Source: Amycolatopsis vancoresmycina
GTDB lineage: Bacteria; Actinomycetota; Actinomycetes; Mycobacteriales; Pseudonocardiaceae
Direction: 5' to 3'
DNA: 64,000 nt
NCBI RefSeq assembly: GCF_000716785.1
Contig: NZ_JNYY01000022.1
Coordinates: forward strand, 62,001 to 126,000
The position numbers and the translations under genes were made by a program. Below, piece by piece: positions 41,406-49,509 of this stretch. How positions within the stretch are numbered: position 1 is the stretch's first letter; each line of letters opens with the position of its first letter. Below the pieces are notes generated by a model, which worked only from the letters and a program-made list of their open reading frames with translations, had not been told where the DNA came from and did no database searches.

Positions 41406-42218
41406 GTGGGCAAGCTCGTGCTCGTCGCGCTGCTGGCGGCGTTCGCGCTGGCGCCGCCGCCGGCCTCCGGGACCGGCGGCGACCCGTTCGGACCGGAGCT
41501 GCGGGCGCGGATCGCGCGGGCGCAGGCCTACGCCGACAGCCGCCCCGGCGTGACCGGGATCGTGCTGCGGGACCGGTGGACCGGCGCGGTGTACCGCAGC
41601 CGCGCGGCCTGGACGCTGATCTGGGCGTGCTCGACGCCGAAGCTGGCCATGGCGGTCGACCTGCTGCTGCGCCAGGACTCGGGCGCGGTATCGCTGACCG
41701 CCGGGGACCGCGACCTGATGCACCGGATGCTCCACTCCAGCGACGACGCGGCCGCCCACGCGCTGTGGACCCGCTACGGCGGCGAGGCGGAGTTCGCCGC
41801 GCGGTTCCCGGCGTACGGGCTGACCGGCATGCGGTTCAGCGACCGGCACCCGCACCACTGGGGCTGGATCCGCACCACGGCGGACGACCTGGACCGCCTG
41901 ATGGGCTACGTCCTGACGCGCCTGCCCGCGCGGCACCGCGACTACCTCGTCCGGGAGCTGCGCACGGTCGACGTCAACCAGCGGTGGGGCGTCTGGGGTG
42001 CCGGGCCTGCTGCGACGCCGGGGAACAAGAACGGCTGGTCCGACGACAACGACGACGGTTCCTGGATCATGAATTCGGTCGGGTTCGCGGGTCCGCAGGA
42101 GCGCTACACCCTCGCTCTGATGAACGACACCCAGGTCGTCGAGAACGGCGAAGAGACCGGCCGCGAGACCACCACCCGGATCGCCGCAATCCTGTTCGGA
42201 GGGTATTTCGGCGGCTGA
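41406..42218 (+). CDS. Secreted beta-lactamase-fold serine hydrolase
   Basis: A 270-aa protein. The start GTG 41406 gives a clean signal peptide (about 1-25). The penicillin-recognising fold is suggested by a Ser-x-x-Lys motif (CSTPKLAM), an SDD triad in place of SDN (HSSDDAAAH), and KNG in place of KTG (GNKNGWSDD). The changed motifs make true beta-lactamase activity uncertain. Related actinomycete proteins are annotated only as serine hydrolases. It lies between the cellulase and a surface-protein gene with no clear operon link. Confidence 0.75.
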   Translation: MGKLVLVALLAAFALAPPPASGTGGDPFGPELRARIARAQAYADSRPGVTGIVLRDRWTGAVYRSRAAWTLIWACSTPKLAMAVDLLLRQDSGAVSLTAGDRDLMHRMLHSSDDAAAHALWTRYGGEAEFAARFPAYGLTGMRFSDRHPHHWGWIRTTADDLDRLMGYVLTRLPARHRDYLVRELRTVDVNQRWGVWGAGPAATPGNKNGWSDDNDDGSWIMNSVGFAGPQERYTLALMNDTQVVENGEETGRETTTRIAAILFGGYFGG

Positions 42219-42414
42219 GAGCCATGCCCCGTTCTGCGGGAATTCGGGCGAATCCGTGTTTGGAGGGGCACCCTGCGTAGCTCCTGTGGGGTCTGTGTAA
42301 GCTCCGGATTCGCTTGACCGGGTGATCACTCACCCGAATCAGTGGCCGCCGTGGTCGGGGTTGGTGATCTCACGCGGCCCCTAACGGTGTGGTTCGGGCT
42401 CGGATAGGAGATTT

Positions 42415-43566
42415 ATGCAGGTCAGGTCAGCTCTCGTGCGTGGCGGGATCGCGGTGCTCGCCGCGGCCGCCGCGGTCATGGTCGGCGCGCCCTCGGCGCT
42501 CGCGGACGACGGCGCCGCCCGCGGCCGGGTCAGCGAGAACTCGGGCACCGTCGGCTACCGGATCAACCTCGACGGCGGCGGCGACTACATCGCCAAGCTG
42601 TTCGACTTCAAGCTGTCGGACGGTAAGTCGCTCAAGCTCTACTGCGTGCAGATCACCGTCGGCATGCGCACCGACGTGGACATGGTCGAGCGGCCGTGGA
42701 ACTCCTACCCCGCCGCTAACTCGCCGTTCAAGAAGAACAGCGACAAGATCAACTGGGTGCTGCACCACGGTTACCCGGGTGTGAAGCTGGACGCGATCGC
42801 GGACGCCCTCGGCAAGCAGGGCGTCACGGTCCACGACGGCATCTCCGAGCGCGAGGCGATCGCCGCGACCCAGGCCGCGGTGTGGCACTTCAGCGACGGC
42901 GTGAACCTCAACCTCCAGAAGCCGCTGGCCGAGAACAACCCGGCCGAGGCCAACGCCGACGTGGCCGCGCTGTACAGCTACCTGACCGGCGACCAGAACA
43001 AGGGTCTCGGCGCACAGCCGAAGCCGACGCTGAACATCGCGTCGCCGAAGGGTGACGGCAAGGCCGGCAGCAAGATCGGCCCGTTCGAGGTCGCCACCTC
43101 CGGTGACATCACGTCGCTGACCACCGAGCTGCCCGACGGCGTCAAGGTCACCGACGCCGACGGCAAGGAGCTGAAGACCGCCGACGTCAAGGACGGCAGC
43201 AAGCTGTTCGTCGACGTCCCGGCCGCGACCAAGCCGGGCAACGGCTCGTTCTCGCTGAAGGCCACCGGCGAGCTGGACACCGGCCGCCTGTTCGTCTCGG
43301 AGAACTACGCGAAGCAGCCGGCGCAGTCGCTGATCGTCGCCGACTCGGAGAAGACCCAGGTGGCCGCGAAGGCGACCGCGAACTGGACCGAGGCCGGTGC
43401 CGTCCCGAGCACCCCCGCGCCGACCACCCCCGGTGGCGCCCCGTCCGGTGGCGGCGAGCTGGCCAACACCGGTGTCGACGCCGCGGTTCCGTTCACCATC
43501 GGCGGCCTGCTGCTCGGCGGCGGCGCGCTGATGCTGCTGCTGAACCGGCGCCGCAGCCGCGCGTAA
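42415..43566 (+). CDS. Thioester-forming (TQXA) sortase-anchored surface protein
   Basis: A 383-aa protein with a signal peptide (about 1-30). A Cys-Gln thioester domain (about 45-205) has Cys77 in LYCVQI and Gln153 in the TQAAVW motif; such domains bind host or surface amines covalently. A stalk-like region (about 215-330) and a Pro/Thr/Gly linker follow. LANTG (349-353) is a class E sortase signal, then a membrane helix and basic tail. It is probably a cell-wall adhesin on hyphae. The 196-base upstream region has no other gene. A strong terminator follows. Confidence 0.92.
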   Translation: MQVRSALVRGGIAVLAAAAAVMVGAPSALADDGAARGRVSENSGTVGYRINLDGGGDYIAKLFDFKLSDGKSLKLYCVQITVGMRTDVDMVERPWNSYPAANSPFKKNSDKINWVLHHGYPGVKLDAIADALGKQGVTVHDGISEREAIAATQAAVWHFSDGVNLNLQKPLAENNPAEANADVAALYSYLTGDQNKGLGAQPKPTLNIASPKGDGKAGSKIGPFEVATSGDITSLTTELPDGVKVTDADGKELKTADVKDGSKLFVDVPAATKPGNGSFSLKATGELDTGRLFVSENYAKQPAQSLIVADSEKTQVAAKATANWTEAGAVPSTPAPTTPGGAPSGGGELANTGVDAAVPFTIGGLLLGGGALMLLLNRRRSRA

Positions 43567-43583
43567 GCGGTAACCAGCACTGA

Positions 43584-43624
43584 CGAAACCGGGGCCGGTC
43601 CACTGTGGACCGGCCCCGGTTTCG
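43584..43624 (+). terminator. Long hairpin terminator of the surface protein gene
   Basis: An almost perfect 20-bp stem: the left arm starts CGAAACCGGGGCC at 43584 and the right arm ends GGCCCCGGTTTCG at 43624. The arms meet around CACTGTG and TTTTCC follows. Confidence 0.9.
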
Positions 43625-43684
43625 TTTTCCGCACCCGACGATCGGATTGCGATCTTCGGGGCAAAAGCGGCGAAGCGCGCGGTA

Positions 43685-43700
43685 ATTGGTCTAGACTTTT
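43685..43700. promoter_or_regulatory. dre-like half site and -10 upstream of the AraC gene
   Basis: ATTGGTCTAGACTTTT keeps the left 12 bases of a DasR-type box (TTGGTCTAGAC core) but the right end is diverged. TAGACT at 43692-43697 is also a good -10, nine bases before ATG 43706, so transcription may start at or near the start codon (leaderless). Confidence 0.4.
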
Positions 43701-43705
43701 TCGCC

Positions 43706-44593
43706 ATGCGCGGTACGACCGTTCCGCCCGGTACGCCCTGCCTGCCGCCCCGGGCGGGGGAACTGCCGATGCACCGCCTGGAGGTGCCGGCCCCGCACGC
43801 GCCGCCGTTCGCCGTCGGCACGTTCGACGCGCTCGGCCCGCTGGCGCGCGCGGAGTTCCCGCACCGGCACACCTTCCACGAGCTCGTCCACGTCACCGGC
43901 GGCACGGGCGCGCACGTCGTCGACACCGCGCGCTGGCCGCTGCGGCCGCCGCACCTGGGCGTCATCACACCCGGCCAGGTGCACCAGTGGGCCGGCGTGC
44001 GCGGCCTCACCGGGCACGTCGTGCTGTTCACCGACGACTTCCTCCTCGACCACCCGGCCGACCGCGAGCTCCTGCGGCGGCTGGGCGAAGGGCCGTGGCT
44101 GCGCCTGGACGAGCACGCCGACGCCGGCGTCACGCGGCTGATCGCCGAGCTGGAAGAGGAGTACCGCCGCGGCGGCGACGGCACGGAGTCGGTGCTGCGG
44201 GCGCTGGTGCACGTCCTGGTCGTGCGGGCGGGCCGGCTGCTGGGCCCGCCGCCGGCGCCCGCCGGCGCGGTGGCGGCCGAGTTCGTCCGGCTCGCCGGGC
44301 GTCCCGGCCCGGGCCCGTGGTCGGTGAGCGAGCACGCCGAACGCCTCGGCGTCACCCCGGGGCGCCTCACCGAAGCGGTGAAGGCCGCGACCGGCCGGAC
44401 GGCCGCGCAGCTGCTGCGCGAGGCCCGGACCCGGGAGGCCCAGCGGTTCCTGCTCCGCACCGATCTCACGGTCCGGCAGGTCGCCCGCCGCGTCGGGTTC
44501 GCCGATCCGGCCTACTTCTGCCGGTTCTTCCGCCGGGAGACCGGGCTCAGCCCCGGTGACTTCCGGCGCGGCGGGGACAAACACCACGACTGA
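43706..44593 (+). CDS. AraC-family transcriptional regulator
   Basis: A 295-aa protein. The N-terminal cupin-like sensor domain (about 25-115, FPHRHTFHELVHVTGG...GVITPGQVHQWAG) and C-terminal double helix-turn-helix (about 190-290, ending in VARRVGFADPAYFCRFFRRETGLSPGDFRR) are clear. It may control the secreted dioxygenase gene 78 bases downstream on the same strand. The gap contains a near-palindrome, ACTGACCGGTCCAGT, about 44589-44603. Both the target and ligand are inferred. Confidence 0.88.
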   Translation: MRGTTVPPGTPCLPPRAGELPMHRLEVPAPHAPPFAVGTFDALGPLARAEFPHRHTFHELVHVTGGTGAHVVDTARWPLRPPHLGVITPGQVHQWAGVRGLTGHVVLFTDDFLLDHPADRELLRRLGEGPWLRLDEHADAGVTRLIAELEEEYRRGGDGTESVLRALVHVLVVRAGRLLGPPPAPAGAVAAEFVRLAGRPGPGPWSVSEHAERLGVTPGRLTEAVKAATGRTAAQLLREARTREAQRFLLRTDLTVRQVARRVGFADPAYFCRFFRRETGLSPGDFRRGGDKHHD

Positions 44594-44671
44594 CCGGTCC
44601 AGTCCATCGTCGGGCACCGGGTGCGCTGCCTACGTTCGAGGGGATCCCCGACCTCCCCACGAGGAGCAGGC

Positions 44672-45511
44672 ATGGACGAAGAAACCAAGCTCAGCCGCAA
44701 GACGGTGCTGAAAGCCGCGCTCGCCGCGGGCGTCGCCGCGCCGGTCGCGCTGATCGGCGGCCCGGCGCTCGCCCGCACCAACGCCGCCGGCGGCACGGCA
44801 CCGGAGCTCACCCCGTCGTGCCACGACGGCGACGAGCCGACGATCGAGCAGACCGAGGGCCCGTACTTCAAGCCGAACTCGCCCGAACGGACCAACCTCG
44901 TCACGCCGGGCACCCAGGGCACCCGGCTGACCGTGACCGGCTACGTCTTCGGGCGCGCGTGCCTGCCGATCAACCGGGCCCTGCTGGACTTCTGGCAGGC
45001 CGACGTCAACGGCGCGTACGACAACACCGGCTACACCTTCCGCGGCCACCAGTACACCAACGCCCAGGGCGCGTTCACGCTGTCCACGATCGTGCCGGGG
45101 CTCTACCCGGGCCGGACGCGGCACATCCACGTGAAGGTCCAGGCACCCGGCAGGCCGATCCTGACCACGCAGCTCTACTTCCCGAACGAGCCGCGCAACA
45201 ACACCGACACGATCTTCGACGCGCGGCTGCTGATGACCGTGCGGGACAACGGTTCCGCCAAGGAAGCCGCCTTCGACTTCGTGCTCGACGTGCCGCAGAC
45301 ACCGACGTCGACGTCGAACCCACCGACGTCGACGACGACGGGTGCGCCGACCTCGACGCCGCCCGGGGACACGTCCTGGGCGGCGGGTACCACCTACGCG
45401 GCGGGTGCCCGGGTCACCTACGGCGGCGTCGCCTACGTGTGCCTGCAGGGGCACACCGCCCAGCCCGGATGGGAACCTCCGGCCGTTCCGGCGCTGTGGC
45501 GGGCCGCGTGA
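44672..45511 (+). CDS. Secreted intradiol ring-cleavage dioxygenase with C-terminal CBM5/12-like module
   Basis: A 279-aa protein from ATG 44672 (RBS GAGGAG). The N-terminus (KLSRKTVLKAALAAGVAAPVALIGG) looks like an export signal, possibly an atypical Tat one. The intradiol dioxygenase domain (about 55-215) shows the EGPYF motif, Tyr in GYTFRGHQY and the metal-ligand His pair in RHIHVKV. A Thr/Ser/Pro linker leads to a chitin-binding-like module (about 238-279, WAAGTTYAAGARVTYGGVAY). A similar fusion in a cellulolytic Streptomyces was reported to bind and oxidise lignin-derived catechols. A role in lignocellulose attack is likely. Confidence 0.88.
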   Translation: MDEETKLSRKTVLKAALAAGVAAPVALIGGPALARTNAAGGTAPELTPSCHDGDEPTIEQTEGPYFKPNSPERTNLVTPGTQGTRLTVTGYVFGRACLPINRALLDFWQADVNGAYDNTGYTFRGHQYTNAQGAFTLSTIVPGLYPGRTRHIHVKVQAPGRPILTTQLYFPNEPRNNTDTIFDARLLMTVRDNGSAKEAAFDFVLDVPQTPTSTSNPPTSTTTGAPTSTPPGDTSWAAGTTYAAGARVTYGGVAYVCLQGHTAQPGWEPPAVPALWRAA

Positions 45512-45540
45512 GGCGTCCTGCCTGAGGAGGGAGGGAGAAC

Positions 45541-45573
45541 CGGCAGGCCCCGGCCGCATCCCGGGGCCTGCCG
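45541..45573 (+). terminator. Terminator after the dioxygenase gene
   Basis: CGGCAGGCCCCGG (45541-45553) and CCGGGGCCTGCCG (45561-45573) form a perfect 13-bp stem with a seven-base loop, 30 bases after the stop. Confidence 0.8.
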
Positions 45574-45634
45574 CCCCCCAGACTGCGCACGTTAGGGGTC
45601 GACGACGGCCCGGCGGCCTGCCAGATTGGGGGCC

Positions 45635-46501
45635 ATGACGATTTCCCTCGACGCTTCGCAGTGGGTGCGGCGCTTCCACCCGGCGCCGGCGGCCGCTGTG
45701 CGGCTCGTGTGTTTCCCGCACGCCGGGGGATCGGCGAGCTACTACCACCCGGTTTCGGCGGCACTGGCGCCCGCCGTCGAGGTGCTGGCCGTGCAGTACC
45801 CGGGCCGCCAGGACCGGCACGCCGAAGCCCCGGTCGACGACCTGTTCGTGCTCGCCGACCGGCTGGCGGACGTGCTCGCCGCGGAGACCACCGGGCCGGT
45901 GGCGTTCTTCGGCCACAGCATGGGCGCCAGCCTGGCCTTCGAGGTCGCGCGGCGGCTCGAAGCGCGGGGAACGCGCCTGCTCACCCTGTTCGTCTCCGGC
46001 CGCCGCGCGCCTTCGACGGTCCGCGACGAGCGGATCCACGAGAAGGGCGACGACGCGCTGCTGGCCGAGGTCAAGCGGCTCGGCGGCACGGACACGTCGG
46101 TGCTCGACGACGAGGACATCCGCGGCCTGGTGCTGCCGGCGCTGCGCAGCGACTACAAGGCGGCCGAGCTGTACCGCTACCGCCCCGGGCCGGACGTCGG
46201 CTGCCCGATCGTGGCGCTGATCGGCGACAGCGACCCGAAGGTCACCGAAGCCGAGACGGGCCCGTGGGCCGAGCGCACGTCCGCGGAGTTCGAGCTGAAG
46301 ACGTACCCGGGCGGCCACTTCTACCTCAACGACCACGCCGGGGCGGTCATCCGGCTGATCGGCGACCGGCTCGCCCGGCCAGGGCCGCTCTGGGTGTTCC
46401 AGTACCAGAGCCCGGTCTTCCACGCGACGGCCGAGTTCTGCTCCACCTGCCACGGGTTGCCGAGCAGGTCGATGCCGAGCGCGTCGCCGGCGGCCTTGTA
46501 G
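45635..46501 (+). CDS. Type II thioesterase (RifR-like) with abnormal C-terminal tail
   Basis: A 288-aa frame. Residues 1-248 match type II editing thioesterases of polyketide and nonribosomal peptide systems: RLVCFPHAGGSASYYHPVS, nucleophile in FFGHSMGAS, Asp in LIGDSDPKV and His in PGGHFYLND. Homologues end near the RLAR at 245-248. Here the frame continues 40 residues (PGPLWVFQYQ...) that are antisense to the GH19 gene. The natural stop has evidently been lost at a deletion junction near 46380. No synthase genes are nearby, so it is an orphan. Confidence 0.85.
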   Translation: MTISLDASQWVRRFHPAPAAAVRLVCFPHAGGSASYYHPVSAALAPAVEVLAVQYPGRQDRHAEAPVDDLFVLADRLADVLAAETTGPVAFFGHSMGASLAFEVARRLEARGTRLLTLFVSGRRAPSTVRDERIHEKGDDALLAEVKRLGGTDTSVLDDEDIRGLVLPALRSDYKAAELYRYRPGPDVGCPIVALIGDSDPKVTEAETGPWAERTSAEFELKTYPGGHFYLNDHAGAVIRLIGDRLARPGPLWVFQYQSPVFHATAEFCSTCHGLPSRSMPSASPAAL

Positions 46502-47268
46502 TTGAAGTTCCAGCTCAGCTGGATCGGGCCGCGGCCGTAGTAGGCGGACTGGCCGGCCGGGCAGCCGTAGGGCTGGTTCCAGTCGCAGTAGTGCGGGTAG
46601 TTGGCGGTGTTCTGCTCGACGATGTAGACGAGCCCGCCGGTTTCGTGGTCGACGTTGGCGAGGAACGCGGCGGCTTCCTGCTTCTTCACCGTGTCGCTGC
46701 CGGTGGTGGCGAAGCCGGGGTAGGCCGAGAGGGCCGCGGTCAGGCCGCTGTAGCTGTAGAAGGAGTTGCGGCCGGGGAAGATCTGGTTGAACTGCGCTTC
46801 GCTGACCACGAACGCACCGGGGTTGCCGGGATCGGTGCCGCCGCCGCAGCTGTAGGGCTCCCAGTACCAGGTGCTGATCACGGGGTCGTAGCCCGGGTTG
46901 GCGTTCTTGGCGCGGTAGTAGCCGCCGTTGGTGTAGCGCACGATGGCGCCGACGTCGTACCACTGGCCGGCCACCCAGTTCGGGTAGCTGCAGGTGCCGG
47001 GGTCGGTGCCGCCGCAGCTGTAGGGCTCCCAGTACCAGGTGCTGATGACCGGGTCGTAGCCCGGGTTGGCGTTCTTGGCGCGGTAGTAGCCGCCGTTGGT
47101 GTAGCGGACGACGGCGCCGACGTCGTACCACTGGCCGGCGACCCAGTTCGGCGCACTGCACGCGGCGGCGGCCGCCTGCGGAGCGTGCCCGGTGGCGGCG
47201 GGCACGCCGAAAACGAGCCCGGCTACGGCGGCGACGGCGGACAGGACCGCGACAAGACGTCTTCTCAA
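46321..47268 (-). CDS. Secreted GH19 chitinase with two CBM5/12-like modules, C-terminally truncated
   Basis: A 315-aa frame from TTG 47268 (AAGGAG upstream at 47284-47279). A signal peptide (about 1-37) precedes two near-identical 47-residue chitin-binding modules (NWVAGQWYDVGAVVRYTNGG...) and a GH19 domain. Catalytic Glu sits in VDHETGG, and the YYGRGPIQLSWNFNY substrate block is intact. After WYWNTQSGPG the family sequence stops and 18 foreign residues follow, so roughly the last 60 residues of a normal GH19 domain are missing. Activity is doubtful. A DasR-type box lies 112 bases upstream. Confidence 0.85.
   Translation of the reverse strand: MRRRLVAVLSAVAAVAGLVFGVPAATGHAPQAAAAACSAPNWVAGQWYDVGAVVRYTNGGYYRAKNANPGYDPVISTWYWEPYSCGGTDPGTCSYPNWVAGQWYDVGAIVRYTNGGYYRAKNANPGYDPVISTWYWEPYSCGGGTDPGNPGAFVVSEAQFNQIFPGRNSFYSYSGLTAALSAYPGFATTGSDTVKKQEAAAFLANVDHETGGLVYIVEQNTANYPHYCDWNQPYGCPAGQSAYYGRGPIQLSWNFNYKAAGDALGIDLLGNPWQVEQNSAVAWKTGLWYWNTQSGPGRASRSPISRMTAPAWSLR
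46843..47151 (-). repeat. Tandem 168-bp repeat encoding the chitin-binding modules
   Basis: Copies at 47011-47151 and 46843-46983 differ at about five of 141 bases, with a 168-bp (56-codon) period. The near identity at DNA level suggests recent duplication or gene conversion. Confidence 0.85.
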
Positions 47269-47379
47269 GACTCGCTCACTCCTTCGGCCACGACGGAACC
47301 CGGGCGCGCGAGGCGCCCGCGTCGGGGGTGGGGGGTGCTCATCCGGCCGAGACGAACGTGACAACGGTCACTAGAGCAG

Positions 47380-47395
47380 ATTGGTCTAGTCCAGT
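47380..47395. promoter_or_regulatory. DasR-type operator (dre) upstream of the GH19 gene
   Basis: ATTGGTCTAGTCCAGT matches 14 of 16 bases of ACTGGTCTAGACCAGT, the palindromic DasR box form I know from Streptomyces chitinase promoters. GlcNAc-phosphates relieve DasR repression there. No dasR gene is in the window. Confidence 0.7.
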
Positions 47396-47701
47396 CAAGA
47401 AAGCCGGGGGCAGCGGGCAAGGGTTCTGCGCGAACGTCCCTGAGGCTGCTGGAGGGGGTTTGCCGGCCGGGTCGCGGTGGCAGCAGCTCGGCTTACGTCG
47501 TCCGGGTCGCGCGATCTGCCGCAGTGCGCGGTCCGCGGTGACCGGTGCGTGGTCGAGGGGCCGGTGCTTGCTGCCCAGCGCGCGGGGCGCAGGCGCGAGG
47601 CCGATGCCTGCAACTCAGTGCGCGGTGCCCCGATGCCTAACCGCCCGATTCACCGGGGCCGGGCGACGCGGCGGGGAACAGCCGCGTGGCCCGTCCGCCC
47701 G
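47396..47701. other. Non-coding gap, nothing recognised
   Basis: About 300 bases between the GH19 promoter and the end of the small leftward gene at 47702. I see no supported gene, RNA or repeat; open frames here lack family features and ribosome binding sites. Confidence 0.5.
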
Positions 47702-47950
47702 TCACCGCGCTTGCGGGATCCGCACCTGCGCGGCCGGGGCGAGGTGCAGGATGCGCTGCAGCCTCGCCCGGCCCAGCCGGTGGAGCATCTCCCCGAGCTC
47801 CTCCGGCGCGATGCTCCCTTCGAGGTCGATGCGCGTCGTCCGGACGACGCGATCGATCTCCGAGGCGGGGAGCCGCCCCGCGAACTCCCCGGCCAGCCAC
47901 ACCCCGACCTCGTCCACGACGTCGTCCGCCCGGTGGCTCCGTACGGTCAT
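47702..47950 (-). CDS. Small helical protein, three-helix-bundle dimerisation type
   Basis: An 82-aa protein from the ATG at 47950, chosen because GAGGAGA precedes it on the minus strand; the frame is open further upstream without RBS support. The pattern VVDEVGVWLAGEFAGRLPASEIDRVVRTTRIDLEGS...RLGRARLQRIL resembles the short three-helix domain found in many actinobacterial proteins of about 80-100 aa. There is no catalytic motif. It is divergent from the small zinc-finger gene across a 312-base region. Confidence 0.6.
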   Translation of the reverse strand: MTVRSHRADDVVDEVGVWLAGEFAGRLPASEIDRVVRTTRIDLEGSIAPEELGEMLHRLGRARLQRILHLAPAAQVRIPQAR

Positions 47951-48262
47951 CGCTCTCCTCGTTTCGGATCGCCTTCTTGCCCAGGTCGAAGCCGGAAAAT
48001 CCCAGCCCGACGCGAGTCCGACGAGCGAGCGGGGGAGCCATGACGCCGAATCGGCGAAGTTCGTCGCACAAAAGCTTTCCGTGGTCGAACCGGTGAGTAC
48101 CGTGACGCCTTTATCACTCACATGGGCTGTTCGCCGTCCGAAGTTGTCGGCCGTTCGGGTAGAAATCCGCGGAACCTCCCCCATGGCGCGTCTGTCTCAG
48201 GACCCTGGAGACGTCCGACAGAGCGGGCGTTCCTCGCGGGACGCGGAACGGAGACGCGATCC
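47951..48262. other. Divergent intergenic region with weak inverted repeat
   Basis: 312 bases between the leftward small protein and the rightward zinc-finger gene. GTGAGT (48094-48099) and ACTCAC (48117-48122) are inverted repeats 17 bases apart. No clear promoter consensus was found and no further gene is supported. Confidence 0.4.
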
Positions 48263-48439
48263 ATGGGCCGGTACGACCGCACCGACCTCGGGGCGTACAG
48301 CCTGGGGTTGCTCGACGCGGCCGACGCGGCCCGGGTCGAACGGCACCTGGCGGCGTGCCCGGACTGCCGCCAGGAGGTCCGGGAGTTCGAAGCCGTCCGC
48401 GGGATGCTGGACCACCTGGTCGACGTCAAGTCCACTTAG
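48263..48439 (+). CDS. Minimal zinc-finger anti-sigma-like protein (zf-HC2)
   Basis: A 58-aa protein from ATG 48263. DLGAYSLGLLDAADAARVERHLAACPDC is the ZAS/zf-HC2 anti-sigma motif with His-x3-Cys-x2-Cys ligands. Normal transmembrane anti-sigma factors continue for more than 100 residues, but this frame stops after VDVKST, so it is a standalone zinc module or the remnant of a longer gene. No sigma factor gene is adjacent. Confidence 0.65.
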   Translation: MGRYDRTDLGAYSLGLLDAADAARVERHLAACPDCRQEVREFEAVRGMLDHLVDVKST

Positions 48440-48451
48440 GAGGGACCGGCC

Positions 48452-49399
48452 TCACCGGGACGCCGCCGCCTTCACCGTCCGCAGCACCGGCGCCGTCTCC
48501 AGCGTCCGGATGGCGTCGAGCGCACCCAGCCGGTGGGTCAGGTAGTGGTGCAGCGCCGCCGCGTCCGGGCAGAGGGCCTGCGCCACCAGGTTGGCCGGTC
48601 CCGTCGTGGCCGCGACGATCGCCACCTCCGGGTGCTTGGCCAGCGTCTTCGCCACCCGGTCGAGGTGGGCCGGCGCCACCGCCATCCAGAGCAGCGCCTG
48701 CGTGGTCGCGCCCAGCAGCGCCGGGTCGATCTCCAGGTCGAAGAACACCGTTCCGCCGGCCTGGAGGTCGGCCAGCCGGCGCGCGACGGTCGCCGCCGAC
48801 CAGCCCGTGGCCGTCGCCAGTTCGGCGAGGCCCGCCCGCCCGTCGCGCTGCAGGGCCGCCATCAGGGCAGCGTCGTCGCTGGTCAGGGGCTTGCCCGGGC
48901 CCGGGTGCACCGGGGTGAGCGCCGCGATCTGCGCCGCGTCGAGGGAGTTGGCGCGGCCGAGCCACGCGGTCGGGCCGCCGAAGTAGCGGTGCAGCAGCTG
49001 GTGCGCCGAGACCGCCGTGACGCTCGCCGTGCGCGGGATGTCCCGCAGCAGCAGCGAGTGGTCGCTCGCCGCCGTCGTCTGCACGTTCACGCAGATCTCC
49101 GTGCCGCCGGACATCAGCTTGATCCACGCCGTGTCGGCGCGGCGGGCGAGCGCGTGGGCGAGTTCCTGCGCGGTGTGCGGGGTCGCGGTCAGCCGGACCA
49201 TCCACTCGGCCTGCCCGGCACGCTGCGGGTCCGGCAGGCCGACGACGCGAAGGGACGCCTCCGCGCGGAGCCGGCGGTAGCGCCGCGCCACGGTCTGCGT
49301 CGAGACGCCGAGGACGTCGCCGATCTTCGTGAACGGCGCCCGCCCGTCGATGTGCAGCGCGTGGATCAGGGCGCGGTCGACGTCGTCCAGCATGGTCAT
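48452..49399 (-). CDS. Lrp/AsnC-family regulator with two helix-turn-helix/RAM halves
   Basis: A 315-aa protein from the ATG at 49399 (49393 and 49408 are alternatives; GAGGG precedes). The N-terminal HTH (LDDVDRALIHALHIDGRAPFTKIGDVLGVSTQTVARRYRRL) and a second HTH (TSDDAALMAALQRDGRAGLAELATATGWSAATVARRL) each precede a RAM-like ligand domain. This duplicated, about 315-aa form is common in actinomycetes. It diverges from an efflux transporter gene and probably controls it (inference). Confidence 0.88.
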   Translation of the reverse strand: MTMLDDVDRALIHALHIDGRAPFTKIGDVLGVSTQTVARRYRRLRAEASLRVVGLPDPQRAGQAEWMVRLTATPHTAQELAHALARRADTAWIKLMSGGTEICVNVQTTAASDHSLLLRDIPRTASVTAVSAHQLLHRYFGGPTAWLGRANSLDAAQIAALTPVHPGPGKPLTSDDAALMAALQRDGRAGLAELATATGWSAATVARRLADLQAGGTVFFDLEIDPALLGATTQALLWMAVAPAHLDRVAKTLAKHPEVAIVAATTGPANLVAQALCPDAAALHHYLTHRLGALDAIRTLETAPVLRTVKAAASR

Positions 49400-49509
49400 A
49401 TCCCTCATTGAAGCGCAAATCACGGAACGAATCCGCTATCTGAAGGCTACGGCTGGAACTGGTAATGATCTCGCCGTCAAGGTGGGCGCCGAACGAAAGG
49501 AGGCACCCC

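Noticed and set aside
41406..42218. Annotation as a true beta-lactamase resistance gene
   Set aside because: The SDN and KTG motifs are changed to SDD and KNG and no resistance context is present, so only the fold is claimed.
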